A stretch of 64,000 nucleotides of DNA from Thiosymbion sp942492625 (GCA_942492625.1 CALOFM010000032.1:75461-139460); one strand, 5' to 3'; shown: positions 25,298-34,873, counted from the first letter of the stretch. Notes: generated by a model not told the origin, from the letters alone. Translations and numbers: made by a program.

Positions 25298-25789
25298 ATG
25301 AAGTGGTTTGTGCTCGTTCTAGCGCTGCCGTTCCTGCTCCTCGCTGGCGGGCTGTTGCTCAATCGGCCGCCGATGCTCTCGCCTCCGGGGCCAATGGAGC
25401 GGCTTAAAACTTATCTAACGAGCAACGTCGCAGAGACCCGGGCGGAGCATCCGTTTCCGGAGCTGCGTCCGCCGCTCTTTGCGGCAGAGGTCAAAGAGAC
25501 GCAGGACGCCGTGGTGACGGCTATGCAATCCCTCGGATGGCGGGAAATCAGGGCCAGCAAGGAAGAAGTTCGCGCGGTAATGGCCAGTGCGCTCTTTCGA
25601 TTCCACGATGACGTGAGCGTAAGGACGGAGGCAACCGAGGGAGGCACCTTGCTACATGCGCGCTCCGCCTCAAGGGTCGGCAAGGGAGATCTGGCTGCGA
25701 ATGCAAAGCATCTACGGGTGCTGTTCGCGCAAGTCGAGCGTTTGATCGCTACGAAGGATGCGCGTTCAGCGCAGCGGGGTAAACTGTGA
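25298..25789 (+). CDS. DUF1499 family protein
   Basis: A 163-residue protein: an N-terminal hydrophobic anchor (FVLVLALPFLLLAGGLLL) followed by a DUF1499 domain (SLGWREIRASKEEVRAVMAS, then ALFRFHDDVSVRT). Function unknown; often envelope-associated. Its stop overlaps the GTG start of the downstream EamA transporter by 4 bases, so they form an operon. Confidence 0.8.
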   Translation: MKWFVLVLALPFLLLAGGLLLNRPPMLSPPGPMERLKTYLTSNVAETRAEHPFPELRPPLFAAEVKETQDAVVTAMQSLGWREIRASKEEVRAVMASALFRFHDDVSVRTEATEGGTLLHARSASRVGKGDLAANAKHLRVLFAQVERLIATKDARSAQRGKL

Positions 25790-26724
25790 AGCTGCGCAAC
25801 AGGTCGTCCGATTGGGGCATTCTGCTGGCCCTAACCGTTCTATGGGGCTCGGCCTTCCTCTTCACCAAGTTGGCAGTGGATTCGTTCCCACCACAGGTTG
25901 TCGTGGTCGCTCGTCTGGCAATAGCCGCGTTGCTTCTCGTGCCGCTCGCTATGCTTGTCGCGCAGCGACCCAAGGGTGGTCCCCGCTTCTGGATGTTCAT
26001 GGGCCTGATCGCCCTGTTCGGCAGCGCACTCCCTTTTTCGTTCATCACTTGGGGGCAGCAGTTTATCGACAGCGGGCTCACCGGCATCCTCATGGCCGTC
26101 ATGCCAATCGCTACCCTGGGCTTGTCGCATTTTTTGGTTCCCGATGAGCGCTTGACGCCCTATCGCATCACCGGGTTCTCATTGGGCTTTGCCGGCGTCG
26201 TTGTCATCATGGGACCTGAGTCCCTTGTGTCGTTATTTGATGGTGGAGAGCAGCGTCTCCCCATGCTCGCGGTGCTCGGCGGCGCTTTTTGCTACGCGGC
26301 TGCCGCGGTTCTTGCTCGGTTGCGTCCGCCAAGCGATGTCTTGTCCAGCGCGGCCGCGACGACTCTGATCGCCACTTTCATGATTGCGCCCTCTGCACTC
26401 GGCTTCGGTCAAGCGCAATCCCAAGGGGTTTCCGTGTCCTCGACCGCATCCATCGCGGTCTTGGGCGTCTTTTGCACTGCGCTCGCGAGCATCCTTTATT
26501 TCCGGCTGATCAAGACCGCCGGCCCCGCATTCGTCTCTCAGCTCAACTATTTCATTCCCGTGTGGGCGGTGTTGGTCGGGATGGTCTTTCTCGATGAAAA
26601 TCCCGAGACGCGACATGTTGTTGCGCTCTGCCTGATCCTGGGAGGCGTGTTGGTATCTCAGATCGAGTATCGAAGCTCGCGTGCCGTACGCGAGACTCGA
26701 GAAGAGGCCCGTTCCGTCGCCTGA
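25786..26724 (+). CDS. EamA/RhaT-type (DMT superfamily) transporter
   Basis: A 312-residue inner-membrane protein with ten TM segments and two EamA repeats. The first starts GILLALTVLWGSAFLFTKLA; the second ends NYFIPVWAVLVGMVFLDENP. These exporters move amino acids or metabolites; the substrate cannot be predicted. The GTG start at 25786 overlaps the DUF1499 stop (GTGA). Confidence 0.9.
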   Translation: MKLRNRSSDWGILLALTVLWGSAFLFTKLAVDSFPPQVVVVARLAIAALLLVPLAMLVAQRPKGGPRFWMFMGLIALFGSALPFSFITWGQQFIDSGLTGILMAVMPIATLGLSHFLVPDERLTPYRITGFSLGFAGVVVIMGPESLVSLFDGGEQRLPMLAVLGGAFCYAAAAVLARLRPPSDVLSSAAATTLIATFMIAPSALGFGQAQSQGVSVSSTASIAVLGVFCTALASILYFRLIKTAGPAFVSQLNYFIPVWAVLVGMVFLDENPETRHVVALCLILGGVLVSQIEYRSSRAVRETREEARSVA

Positions 26725-27068
26725 GAGACGAGAGTAGATGCCTACTGGTGCTCGAGATGTGGATCTAACTTACGAGACTTAGAGTCCTGACGCAGGACCG
26801 TAAGACGGCTGAAAGCGGACATCCTTCGAAATCGTCGCAGAGATGGCCCGTGGTCCTTGATTCTCGCCTTCAGCGTGAGGTTTTTAGCGGCAGATACACA
26901 GGCATAACCATTTGTTTTATTTTAAAAAAAAACATGAGAATGCGCGCATTGAAAATACTCATTTGTCGTTTTTCCGACTGAATACATATATTAGCGGATG
27001 TTAAGCGATGCACCCTCTATATCCTGAATTCACGCCTTGTCTGTGCCAATCGAGAGGAACGAAAGATT
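26725..27068 (+). promoter_or_regulatory. AT-rich upstream region of sulfite dehydrogenase
   Basis: This 344-base gap has no gene. Its right half is distinctly AT-rich, with an A-run at 26924-26932 and a 12-bp perfect palindrome AATGCGCGCATT at 26939-26950, flanked by ATGAG (26934-26938) and CTCAT (26958-26962). It is a plausible regulatory region for the sorA operon. A ribosome binding site GAGAGGAA lies just before the ATG at 27069. Confidence 0.4.
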
Positions 27069-28367
27069 ATGAGTAAGAGAAAAGTCGATCTGTTCGATCT
27101 CTATGTCGAGGACCCAGAAAAGGCCGACCGCATCCTATTTGGCCGCACCCCGAATCCCGATCGGCGAGGGTTTATGAAAGGTGCGGGCTTAGCCACTATG
27201 GCAGCGATGCTCGGCGGGTTTATCCCTTTTCACCGTAACATGCCCGCGGGTTTCATCCCGGCGGCCTTGGCAGAGGAGCCATTCTCCATCGAGGGAAAAG
27301 ATGGTCTGACCGTGCTGAATGACCGTCCGGTAAATGCCGAATGTCCACCACATCTGCTTAATGATGAGGTGACGCCGACGAGTCGTCACTTCGTCCGTAA
27401 CAACGGCGTCCCCCCCGAGGACGTCGATGCTGCGACTTGGACGCTAACCGTTGACGGCGAGGTCAACAATCCTCTCAAGATGACAATCGACGAGCTAAAG
27501 AAGAAATTCGACGTTGTCACACTCCAACTGCAACTTGAATGCGGCGGCAACGGCCGGTCCTTTTTCGATCCAAAGGCCAAGGGGAACCAGTGGACCGTCG
27601 GCGCGGTGGCGTCTTCGCAGTGGACAGGTGTGCGTCTAGTCGACGTGCTCAAGTCCGCCGGTCTCAAGGACAGCGCCGTATACACCGCGCATTATGGTGC
27701 CGATACCCATCTGTCGGGAGATCCCAAGAAACTGCCAATTTCCCGTGGCGTGCCGGTTGAGAAAGCCCTGGACCCGCACAACTTGATCGCTTTCGAGCAG
27801 AATGGTGCGCCGATCCATCCCATGAACGGTGCCCCGTTGCGTTTGGTTGTCCCCGGCTGGCCCGGCTCCTGCTCCCATAAGTGGCTGACTAGAATCTGGA
27901 TCCGCGATCAGGTCCACGACGGCCCGAAGATGACGGGAAAGTCCTATCGCGTGCCGGAGTACCCCGTCGAGCCAGGAGAGGAGGTCCCGAAAGACGCCTT
28001 TAGGATCATCGAATCCATGCCGGTGAAAGCGCTCATCACCTATCCAACGAGCGGTGTGAAAGTCGCGGCGAGCGAGCCGGTTCTGAAAGTACGCGGGCAT
28101 ACCTGGGCCGGAGACAACAAGGTGACGGCGGTGGATGTTTCCATCGACTTCGGAGCTACCTGGATCAAGGCGGATCTGCGCGAGCCACCTAATCCTTATT
28201 CCTGGCAACACTTCAGTGCCGAGGTGAAGTTTCCGATGCAGGGCTATTACGAAGTTTGGGCGCGGGCCACGGACGACCAAGGGCGCATGCAACCGTTCGC
28301 CATCGCATGGAATCCGAAGGGCTACCTCAATAATTCAATGCATCGCGTCGCCGTACGTGTTGCCTGA
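27069..28367 (+). CDS. sorA: Sulfite:cytochrome c oxidoreductase molybdenum subunit (SorA-like)
   Basis: A 432-residue periplasmic molybdoenzyme of the sulfite oxidase family, oxidising sulfite to sulfate. A Tat signal with twin Arg at 32-33 (RRGFMKGAGLATMAA) is preceded by a cytoplasmic leader of about 30 residues. The Mo ligand is Cys158 in LQLECGGNGRSFF. The Mo-cofactor and dimerisation domains follow (NGAPLRLVVPGWPGSCSHKW; VDVSIDFGATWIKADL). The triheme cytochrome 131 bases downstream is the likely electron acceptor. Closely related SoxC-type proteins act in the Sox system, but no other sox gene is present. Confidence 0.9.
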   Translation: MSKRKVDLFDLYVEDPEKADRILFGRTPNPDRRGFMKGAGLATMAAMLGGFIPFHRNMPAGFIPAALAEEPFSIEGKDGLTVLNDRPVNAECPPHLLNDEVTPTSRHFVRNNGVPPEDVDAATWTLTVDGEVNNPLKMTIDELKKKFDVVTLQLQLECGGNGRSFFDPKAKGNQWTVGAVASSQWTGVRLVDVLKSAGLKDSAVYTAHYGADTHLSGDPKKLPISRGVPVEKALDPHNLIAFEQNGAPIHPMNGAPLRLVVPGWPGSCSHKWLTRIWIRDQVHDGPKMTGKSYRVPEYPVEPGEEVPKDAFRIIESMPVKALITYPTSGVKVAASEPVLKVRGHTWAGDNKVTAVDVSIDFGATWIKADLREPPNPYSWQHFSAEVKFPMQGYYEVWARATDDQGRMQPFAIAWNPKGYLNNSMHRVAVRVA

Positions 28368-28386
28368 TCGGTTCGGAGTTACCGCA

Positions 28387-28410
28387 ACGGATCGGCGCAT
28401 GCCGATCCGT
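28387..28410 (+). terminator. Hairpin after sorA
   Basis: A perfect 10-bp stem ACGGATCGGC with a 4-base loop (GCAT), 20 bases after the sorA stop, followed by a C/T-rich run without a clear T-tract. It may terminate or attenuate transcription between sorA and the cytochrome gene, or protect the sorA mRNA 3' end. Confidence 0.5.
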
Positions 28411-28498
28411 CTCCCCCTCTTCACCCGATCCTAGGTTTTCTTTGAGCCCGAAGACATAACGCAGCGCTTGGAATCATTGCGTACGTGAGGTTTAAGCG

Positions 28499-29410
28499 AT
28501 GTCGGGAATGCAACTGATTCATCTCTGGCTGATTTTGTTGGTCATCGGCGGCGTCTTTGCGAACGTCCGGGTCAATGCCGAGGCCGCGCTGGATCCCATC
28601 ACGCCCCGGCTTGCCACGGCGGATACAGGGCGGGGCGAGAAGATATTTCTCCAGTGTAAGACCTGTCATGTTGCCGAGGAAGGCGCGAGAATCACTGTCG
28701 GGCCGAATCTCTGGGGCATCGTGGATCGACCGGTCGGATCCCAGCCAGGATTCGAGTACACCGAGAGTCTTAAGGAGATTGGCGGCGAGTGGGACTTTGA
28801 GAAGCTTAGTCAGTACCTTTTCGATCCCAAAGCCATGGCACCCGAGACGCGAATGATCTTCGATGGGGTGAAATCGGCACGCGACCGCGCCGATCTGATC
28901 GCCTTTTTGCGCACACTCGACGAAGAGCCGGTGGCGCTTCCAGAAGTGGCCGCGAGTAGTACAGGGCCAGGATACGGCGGCCTTCCTCCGGGGGAGGGTC
29001 GCGAGGCGGTCTATTTCACCTGTCGCGCTTGCCATGCCCTTGAACAATTCATTGACCGCAGTCTATCGCGGACCGAGTGGGATGAGTTGCTATCGGAAAT
29101 GGTTAGAGCGAACGGCATGGCATCCCCGGAGCCTTGGGCGCGTGCGCTGATGCTCGAATACCTTGTGGCGAATTTCGGACCGCAACAAGACTGGAAAGAT
29201 CTGCCACCAGGACCTGGCCGGGAAGAAGTCTTTTATACCTGTAACGCGTGTCACTCCCTGATGTTGGTGACACAACAGGGGATGAACCGGGACCGATGGG
29301 ATGAGACTCTTGAATGGATGGTTGAAGAACAGGGAATGAATGAGATTGAGGATGTCACTACACGAAATTTGATTCTCGACTATCTCTCAACGCATTTCGG
29401 CTCAGGGTGA
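28499..29410 (+). CDS. Triheme c-type cytochrome, probable sulfite dehydrogenase partner
   Basis: A 303-residue exported protein with a signal peptide (LIHLWLILLVIGGVFANVRV) and three haem sites, CKTCH (53-57), CRACH (175-179) and CNACH (248-252). The first domain is a class I cytochrome c with a Met-rich sixth-ligand loop (KAMAPETRM). The second and third are related repeats (GLPPGEGREAVYFTCRACHA; DLPPGPGREEVFYTCNACHS). Known SorB is monohaem, so a triheme partner is unusual. It probably carries electrons from sulfite oxidation to the terminal oxidase. Confidence 0.88.
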   Translation: MSGMQLIHLWLILLVIGGVFANVRVNAEAALDPITPRLATADTGRGEKIFLQCKTCHVAEEGARITVGPNLWGIVDRPVGSQPGFEYTESLKEIGGEWDFEKLSQYLFDPKAMAPETRMIFDGVKSARDRADLIAFLRTLDEEPVALPEVAASSTGPGYGGLPPGEGREAVYFTCRACHALEQFIDRSLSRTEWDELLSEMVRANGMASPEPWARALMLEYLVANFGPQQDWKDLPPGPGREEVFYTCNACHSLMLVTQQGMNRDRWDETLEWMVEEQGMNEIEDVTTRNLILDYLSTHFGSG

Positions 29411-29541
29411 ATCTGCAATCCATTGTTGCTGCCTCGAAAAGAGAGAGGATGGGTGCCGAGCGGAAGGAGATAAACAAAGCACGATGTCGACGCCTTGCGA
29501 TCCCAGTACCAGTTTGGCGAGCGGCGCTCTAACCAGTACCG

Positions 29542-30285
29542 TCAGTGATACTGTTCGGTGGAGTATTGTCCCGGAGCGCGGCGGCTGTGACGTTTCAGGC
29601 CGCGCTCCTCGAGTATTGATTTAGCGTCCTTGATCATTTCCGCGTTGCCGCACAGCATCACGTGGCTGGAGTCTCTCTCGATTGGAATGCCGACCTGAGC
29701 CTCCAGCTCCCCGCTTGTGAGCAGATCTGTGATGCGTCCCGTAAGGCCGGATCCGTTTTCCTCGCGGCTGAGGGTCGAGAGAAAGAGGAAGCGATCGTCA
29801 CGTTGCCCGGAGATCGCGGACAGCGTCGAGGCGTAGGTGAGCTCCGCTCCATTGCGCACGCCGTGGACCAGAATCACCCGCTCGAACTTGTCCCAAGGCT
29901 CCCTTGTCCGCAGGATCGAGAGATAGACGCCCAGAGCCGTTCCCGTCGCAAGCAGCCAGAGCGTGCGGGCCGGCTGGACGGCTTCCAGGGTAAAGATGCC
30001 ACCGGCGGACGCCGAAACCCAAACGGGATCCCCCGGTCCGAGGTCCGACAGTCGCGGCGTCAGCGGACCCTCGGGCACCTCGTTGAAACAGATCTCCAGG
30101 GGAAACTTGCCGGGGGCGTTGACCAGGGAGTAGGGGCGGCCGATACGCTCACCATCGATGTCGAGCGCCACCTTGGCGTACTGGCCGGCCGTAAAGTCGA
30201 TCGGCGGTGCGTCGAACTGCATCGAGAACAGGCCTTCCGACCATTGATGTTTGTCGATCACAGTGCCCTTGACCCATTGGATCAT
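29542..30285 (-). CDS. Ferredoxin/flavodoxin-NADP+ reductase family
   Basis: A 247-residue flavoprotein with an FAD-binding barrel (RPYSLVNAPGKFPLEICFNE; the RxYS motif binds FAD) and an NAD(P)-binding domain (LLATGTALGVYLSILR; HVMLCGNAEMIKDAKSIL). It ends in a short aromatic tail (QYSTEQYH) like Fpr enzymes. It transfers electrons between NADPH and ferredoxin or flavodoxin. It follows an outer-membrane protein gene by 12 bases in the same direction. Confidence 0.88.
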   Translation of the reverse strand: MIQWVKGTVIDKHQWSEGLFSMQFDAPPIDFTAGQYAKVALDIDGERIGRPYSLVNAPGKFPLEICFNEVPEGPLTPRLSDLGPGDPVWVSASAGGIFTLEAVQPARTLWLLATGTALGVYLSILRTREPWDKFERVILVHGVRNGAELTYASTLSAISGQRDDRFLFLSTLSREENGSGLTGRITDLLTSGELEAQVGIPIERDSSHVMLCGNAEMIKDAKSILEERGLKRHSRRAPGQYSTEQYH

Positions 30286-30297
30286 CGTTCTTTTTAC

Positions 30298-31236
30298 CTA
30301 AAAACGGACGTTGAAGGTTGCGCCTAGGAAGGGCGCAGACTCGTAGTTGTCTCGCGCCAGTCGCCGGCCTTCAGAGTCCTCGAGACGCAGCTCACCGTTG
30401 AGATCGACGCCCGCAATGGCGCTGACTTGCAGATCCCGTCCGCGGCTGTATGTCGCACTCAGATACACGGGGATCGATCTGTCTTCCCCTACGCCGTCCG
30501 GAGCGGAGCCGCTGTCGTCCAGACGGAAACGCAGCGACTCGTACCGCGCCCCCAGACCGAAGCTCCAGGTGTCGGACAGGCGATAGTTGAGGTTCAGGCC
30601 GGGGCCCTGGGTCGCGCCCAAACCCCGTCCCGTCTCCAGGCTGATCCGGTCGGTGATCTTCCAATCGAGGAGCAGGATGGGAAAGACGCTGACACTGTCT
30701 TCGATCCGACTCAAAACGCCGAGGCCGGGCCCGATGGTCAGGCTGTCGCTGACGCGATAGGAGACACCGGCAAGCGCGCCGCCCGTTGCAGAATCCCCGG
30801 AGCTGGCGCCGGATTCGCCGAAGAAGCGAAGGGTGGGGATGGCGAACAGCGTCCATTGCTCGTCGAAGGCCCAGGTCATGGGAAGGCTGAACCGCAGTTG
30901 ATCGATGCGATCCCAAGGCTTGTCCACGAAGCCGAGGTCGCCGGAGAAGTCGTATCGATCGCGCCCGGCGCCGACCGAGAATGAAATCCGGCGCCGCGGG
31001 CCCATCGAGTAAGACACGCCTCCTTGGAGAAAGAAGCGGTCGACGTCGAATTTTCCGCCGCCATCCAGAGCGCCGTTGAACTGGTGGACGTAACCGCCGC
31101 GTGCAAAGGGGGTCCACGGGGACTGCCCTCTGGATCGATCCGTCTCACTCTCGTCGGCAGCGTATAGCGCGCCTGTGTGACAGTACGCAGCAAGCGCGAG
31201 TATCAACAGCCGGGTAGGGAGCCCAAGTTTCCGCAT
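30298..31236 (-). CDS. Outer-membrane beta-barrel protein (DUF6268-like)
   Basis: About 312 residues. The signal peptide (LLILALAAYCHTGALYAADE) is followed by amphipathic strands with the alternating pattern of a barrel (GGGKFDVDRFFLQGGVSYSM; TWSFGLGARYESLRFRLDD) and a final strand ending in Phe (FLGATFNVRF), a signal for BAM insertion. This resembles DUF6268 proteins. The start is ATG 31236 (MRKLGLP); an earlier in-frame ATG at 31272 exists. Function unknown. Confidence 0.75.
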   Translation of the reverse strand: MRKLGLPTRLLILALAAYCHTGALYAADESETDRSRGQSPWTPFARGGYVHQFNGALDGGGKFDVDRFFLQGGVSYSMGPRRRISFSVGAGRDRYDFSGDLGFVDKPWDRIDQLRFSLPMTWAFDEQWTLFAIPTLRFFGESGASSGDSATGGALAGVSYRVSDSLTIGPGLGVLSRIEDSVSVFPILLLDWKITDRISLETGRGLGATQGPGLNLNYRLSDTWSFGLGARYESLRFRLDDSGSAPDGVGEDRSIPVYLSATYSRGRDLQVSAIAGVDLNGELRLEDSEGRRLARDNYESAPFLGATFNVRF

Positions 31237-31484
31237 CTTTGAGCGATTGGTCTTTAGGACAACTGATTTCATAGGTGTATTTATTCGGGCTCAAACCCAA
31301 TCTAGTGTTGACAACAAGCAGCCGGAAATAAGAGACCGCACGGCAGCAGCAAAAGCTCCATCGCGGTTGCAGAGATATTTCGTCCTACCGCATTGCGGAT
31401 ATGGGCGCAAAGGAGAGGGAAATCCATAGCCGCGGGCATTCCGACGCGGGCACCTGGAATAACCACATACGGGGTTTGGAAAGC

Positions 31485-32759
31485 ATGGCTCGAATCAAGC
31501 TGAAATTCGACAACGCGGACGGTCAGATGCTCGCCGGACTGCTGGAGACCCCGCCGGACGGCGTACCGGTCGCCCGCTATGCGCTATTCGCCCATTGCTT
31601 CACCTGTGGCAAGGATATCGCCGCGGCGTCTCGTATCAGCCGCGCGATGGCGAGCAGGGGAATCGCCGTGCTCCGTTTCGACTTTACCGGCTTGGGCAAC
31701 AGCGACGGCGACTTCGCAAACACCAATTTCTCTTCCAACGTGCAAGATTTGCTGGCCGCCGCGAATGCCCTAACTAAAGACTACCAGGCGCCGGAGCTTT
31801 TGATTGGGCATAGTCTCGGCGGCTCCGCCGTATTGGCCGCGGCGCAACAGCTCGACTCCGTGAAGGCGGTGGCGACGATCGGGGCTCCGGCGACGGCCAG
31901 TCATGTCAAGCACCTGCTTGCGGGCACGGAACAACAGCTAGAGCAGGTCGGTGAGGCCGAGGTCCAAATCGGCGCCCGGAGCTTCCACGTGAAGCAGCAG
32001 TTGTTCCAAGACCTGGACCGCTACTGCGACGTAGCCCACCTGCACAATCTCAATCGTGCCCTGTTGGTATTTCACTCACCGGTGGATCGAATCGTCTCGA
32101 TCGATGAGGCGGCGAAGATCTACCAGGCGGCCAAGCATCCCAAGAGCTTCGTTTCTCTTGACCAGGCCGACCATCTGCTCAGCATGCGGGAGGATTCGGC
32201 TTACGTGGCCGAGACACTGGTCGCCTGGGCGAGCCGGTACCTGGACATCTCAGCAAAGGACTCCGAACGCAGCTATGGGACGGCGCCCGAGGTTGCGGAC
32301 GGCGATGTGTTGGTCACCGAGTTGGACAAGAGCTTCTTGCGCGGCCTGTACACGGATCGGCATCAGTCGATGAGCGATGAGCCGAAGTCCGTCGGTGGTA
32401 AGGATCTCGGCCCGTCGCCCTACGAGTTGTTGCTCATGGCGCTCGGCTCCTGCACCTCTATGACGCTGCGTATGTATGCCAACCGCAAGAAGCTGAGGCT
32501 CGAAGACGTCCAGGTGCGGCTCCGCCACAACCGGGTGTACCTGGACGATTGCTTGAGCTGCGAAGAAGGAAGTGGCAGGGTCGACCGTATCACGCGCACC
32601 CTCGCGTTCAAGGGGGATCTGACCGACGAACAGCGCCAACGCTTGGTCGAGATCGCGGATCGATGTCCGGTCCACCAGACGTTGGAGAAGGAGGTGCAGA
32701 TCGAGACAGTGGCGGATGAATCGGTCCGAAGAATAGAGGGCAAGCAGCTCGATCGTTAG
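31485..32759 (+). CDS. Bifunctional alpha/beta hydrolase-OsmC protein
   Basis: A 424-residue fusion. Residues about 1-260 are an alpha/beta-hydrolase with the nucleophile elbow GHSLGGSA and catalytic His in DQADHLLS. Residues about 275-420 are an OsmC/Ohr-type domain (LGPSPYELLLMALGSCTSMT, with the peroxidatic Cys; second Cys in IADRCPVHQTLE). OsmC domains reduce organic hydroperoxides. This domain pairing occurs in other proteobacteria. OsmC expression depends on NhaR in E. coli, which links it to the sodium theme. Confidence 0.93.
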   Translation: MARIKLKFDNADGQMLAGLLETPPDGVPVARYALFAHCFTCGKDIAAASRISRAMASRGIAVLRFDFTGLGNSDGDFANTNFSSNVQDLLAAANALTKDYQAPELLIGHSLGGSAVLAAAQQLDSVKAVATIGAPATASHVKHLLAGTEQQLEQVGEAEVQIGARSFHVKQQLFQDLDRYCDVAHLHNLNRALLVFHSPVDRIVSIDEAAKIYQAAKHPKSFVSLDQADHLLSMREDSAYVAETLVAWASRYLDISAKDSERSYGTAPEVADGDVLVTELDKSFLRGLYTDRHQSMSDEPKSVGGKDLGPSPYELLLMALGSCTSMTLRMYANRKKLRLEDVQVRLRHNRVYLDDCLSCEEGSGRVDRITRTLAFKGDLTDEQRQRLVEIADRCPVHQTLEKEVQIETVADESVRRIEGKQLDR

Positions 32760-32775
32760 CTGGGGACTTCAAAGA

Positions 32776-33456
32776 ATGTCAAAACCTCTCATCTCAAGAG
32801 CCGTACTCAGCAACAGCCGTGCGGTCGCAATCGTCGTCGGGATTCTTATTTTGCTGCCAGGGGCAAACGCAATGGCAATCGAAGAACCCAAATACGAGCT
32901 GGTGAAAACCTACCCCGAATTCGAGCTGCGTCGATACGAGCCGTTTCTTGTTGCGGAGACAGAGGTCACCGGGGACTTCGACGAGGTCGGAGACCAGGCT
33001 TTCCGCATCCTCGCCGCCTACATTTTCGGCGAAAACAAGTCCCGGGCGAAGATGGAGATGACCGCCCCTGTCAACCAACGCCCGGCGGCAGGCGAGGGTG
33101 AAAAGATGGCGATGACCGCACCGGTCACGCAGCGTTCGAAGGGCAGCGACGGTCCGGGAACCTTCGTCCTGAGCTTCGTCATGCCGTCCAGCTACAGCCT
33201 GGAGAGCCTGCCCGTGCCCCTCGATCCCCGGGTTCTCATTCGCGAGGAGCCCGCAAAGCTCATGGCCGTCCGAAGCTACTCGGGCCGGTGGACCGAGGCC
33301 AATTATCGCGAGAACGAGTCCCTGCTCCTGGCGGCGGTCGAAAAGGCCGGCCTCACACCTGTGGCGCCACTCGTCTACGCCCGCTACAACTCGCCTTTCT
33401 CGCTTTGGTTCCTGCGTCGCAACGAGACCATGGTCGAGGTGCGGGGGATGGAGTAG
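32776..33456 (+). CDS. SOUL haem-binding protein
   Basis: A 226-residue protein with an N-terminal signal or anchor (AVAIVVGILILLPGANAMAI) and a SOUL/HBP domain: EPKYELVKTYPEFELRRYEP, KMEMTAPVNQRP and FVMPSSYSLESLPVPLDPRV. It binds haem or porphyrin, probably in the periplasm. It is 16 bases after the hydrolase-OsmC gene and likely co-transcribed. Confidence 0.92.
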   Translation: MSKPLISRAVLSNSRAVAIVVGILILLPGANAMAIEEPKYELVKTYPEFELRRYEPFLVAETEVTGDFDEVGDQAFRILAAYIFGENKSRAKMEMTAPVNQRPAAGEGEKMAMTAPVTQRSKGSDGPGTFVLSFVMPSSYSLESLPVPLDPRVLIREEPAKLMAVRSYSGRWTEANYRENESLLLAAVEKAGLTPVAPLVYARYNSPFSLWFLRRNETMVEVRGME

Positions 33457-33523
33457 TGGACTGCATTGAGGGACACTTGGTCTGGGCAAATGAACGGCTT
33501 TTAGTAGCGAGCTTCAAACTGTT

Positions 33524-34873
33524 GTGACCGCACCAACTGCGAAATCTATTGCATTGCCTGCAGGACAGGTGATCGAAGATCTCTACAACCGCATCGCCGG
33601 CGACGAGGACGCCCGCGTCTGCAAGGACATTCCCGAGGCCGCGTGCAACGACCAGCCGCGTAATTTTTTCGCCTACCTCGGGGCCAACCTTCTGGGCAAG
33701 GTCGCGGACGAGATCGCCAGCGCCAAGCTGGTCATCCCTTGGCTGTTCGGTGTCCTGGGTGTGCCGGCCACCTTCACCGGCTTTCTGGTGCCGATCCGCG
33801 AGGCAGGGGTGCTGCTGCCGCAGCTCGCGGTTGCCGCTGCCGTGCGCCGTCTGGCCATCCGCAAAGGCGTCTGGGTGCTGGGCGCTGCGCTCTCGGCATC
33901 GAGCCTGTTCGGCATGGCTGCAGCCGCTTTGAGCCTGGAAGGCGTAGCCGCGGGCGGCGCCATCGTGCTGATGCTGGTCCTCTTCAGCCTTGCCCGCGGC
34001 CTATGCTCGGTATCGGCGAAGGACGTGCTTGGCAAGACGGTGTCCAAGAGCCGCCGCGGTGCCCTCATGGGCTGGAGTGCGAGCCTGTCGGGCATCGCCG
34101 TTCTGGCCATCGGTCTTTGGCTTGGCACGGCCGATCTGGAAGAGGCGGGCCTGCGCGTATTTTCAGGGCTGCTGATTGCCGCAGGGCTGATGTGGATCCT
34201 GGCCGCTTTTCTGTTTGCGGCCATCAAGGAGCAGCCGGGTGCGACAGAGGGCGGCGGCAACGCGCTCTCGGTTGCGCTCGGACAGCTGCGCCTGATCGTC
34301 GATGACGCACCCTTCCGCCGCTTCGTGCTCGCCCGCGCACTGTTGCTGTCCGTGGCCCTGGCACCGCCCTTCTACGTGCTGCTCGCGCAACAGCAGTCCG
34401 AGTCCGGGCTGATGGGTCTGGGCGCCCTGATCGTCGCCAATGGACTTGCCACCAGCGTCTCCGCTCCGTTCTGGGGCTACCTGGGGGACAGGTCCTGTCG
34501 CGCGGTGATGGCGATCGCCTCCTTTGGGGCGGGCCTGCTCGGCCTGTTCACCTTCGCCGCCGTGACCTTCGAGTGGGGACTGGCGACGAGCGAGCTGGGG
34601 CTGGCAGCGATTTTTCTGGTGCTGAACGTCATGCACGGCGGGGTACGCCTGGGCCGCAAGATTTACCTGGTCGACATGGCCAGCGGCCACAATCGTGCCG
34701 CCTATGTCGCCGTGTCGAACACCCTGATCGGCGTACTGATGCTGGCGGGCGGATTGATCGGCTTGATCGGGGACTGGCTGGGCGCCGCGGCCACCGTGTT
34801 GGTGCTCGGACTGCTGTCGCTGATTGCCGCGGTCTATAGCCGCAAGCTGCCCGAGGTGAGCGAACCGTCGTAA
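33524..34873 (+). CDS. MFS-type transporter
   Basis: A 449-residue inner-membrane protein with about 12 hydrophobic segments. A hydrophilic N-terminal region (about 60 residues, VIEDLYNRIAGDEDARVCKD) precedes TM1. MFS-like loops occur as KTVSKSRRGALMGWSASLSG and WGYLGDRSCRAVMA. Substrate unknown. The 3' end (AAVYSRKLPEVSEPS) recurs in degraded form inside the toxin relics at 40070-40115, meaning a second copy once existed there. GTG start. Confidence 0.85.
   Translation: MTAPTAKSIALPAGQVIEDLYNRIAGDEDARVCKDIPEAACNDQPRNFFAYLGANLLGKVADEIASAKLVIPWLFGVLGVPATFTGFLVPIREAGVLLPQLAVAAAVRRLAIRKGVWVLGAALSASSLFGMAAAALSLEGVAAGGAIVLMLVLFSLARGLCSVSAKDVLGKTVSKSRRGALMGWSASLSGIAVLAIGLWLGTADLEEAGLRVFSGLLIAAGLMWILAAFLFAAIKEQPGATEGGGNALSVALGQLRLIVDDAPFRRFVLARALLLSVALAPPFYVLLAQQQSESGLMGLGALIVANGLATSVSAPFWGYLGDRSCRAVMAIASFGAGLLGLFTFAAVTFEWGLATSELGLAAIFLVLNVMHGGVRLGRKIYLVDMASGHNRAAYVAVSNTLIGVLMLAGGLIGLIGDWLGAAATVLVLGLLSLIAAVYSRKLPEVSEPS

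Noticed and set aside
28387..28410. CRISPR-like repeat
   Set aside because: A single palindrome without spaced copies; treated as a hairpin/terminator. No CRISPR array is present in the window.
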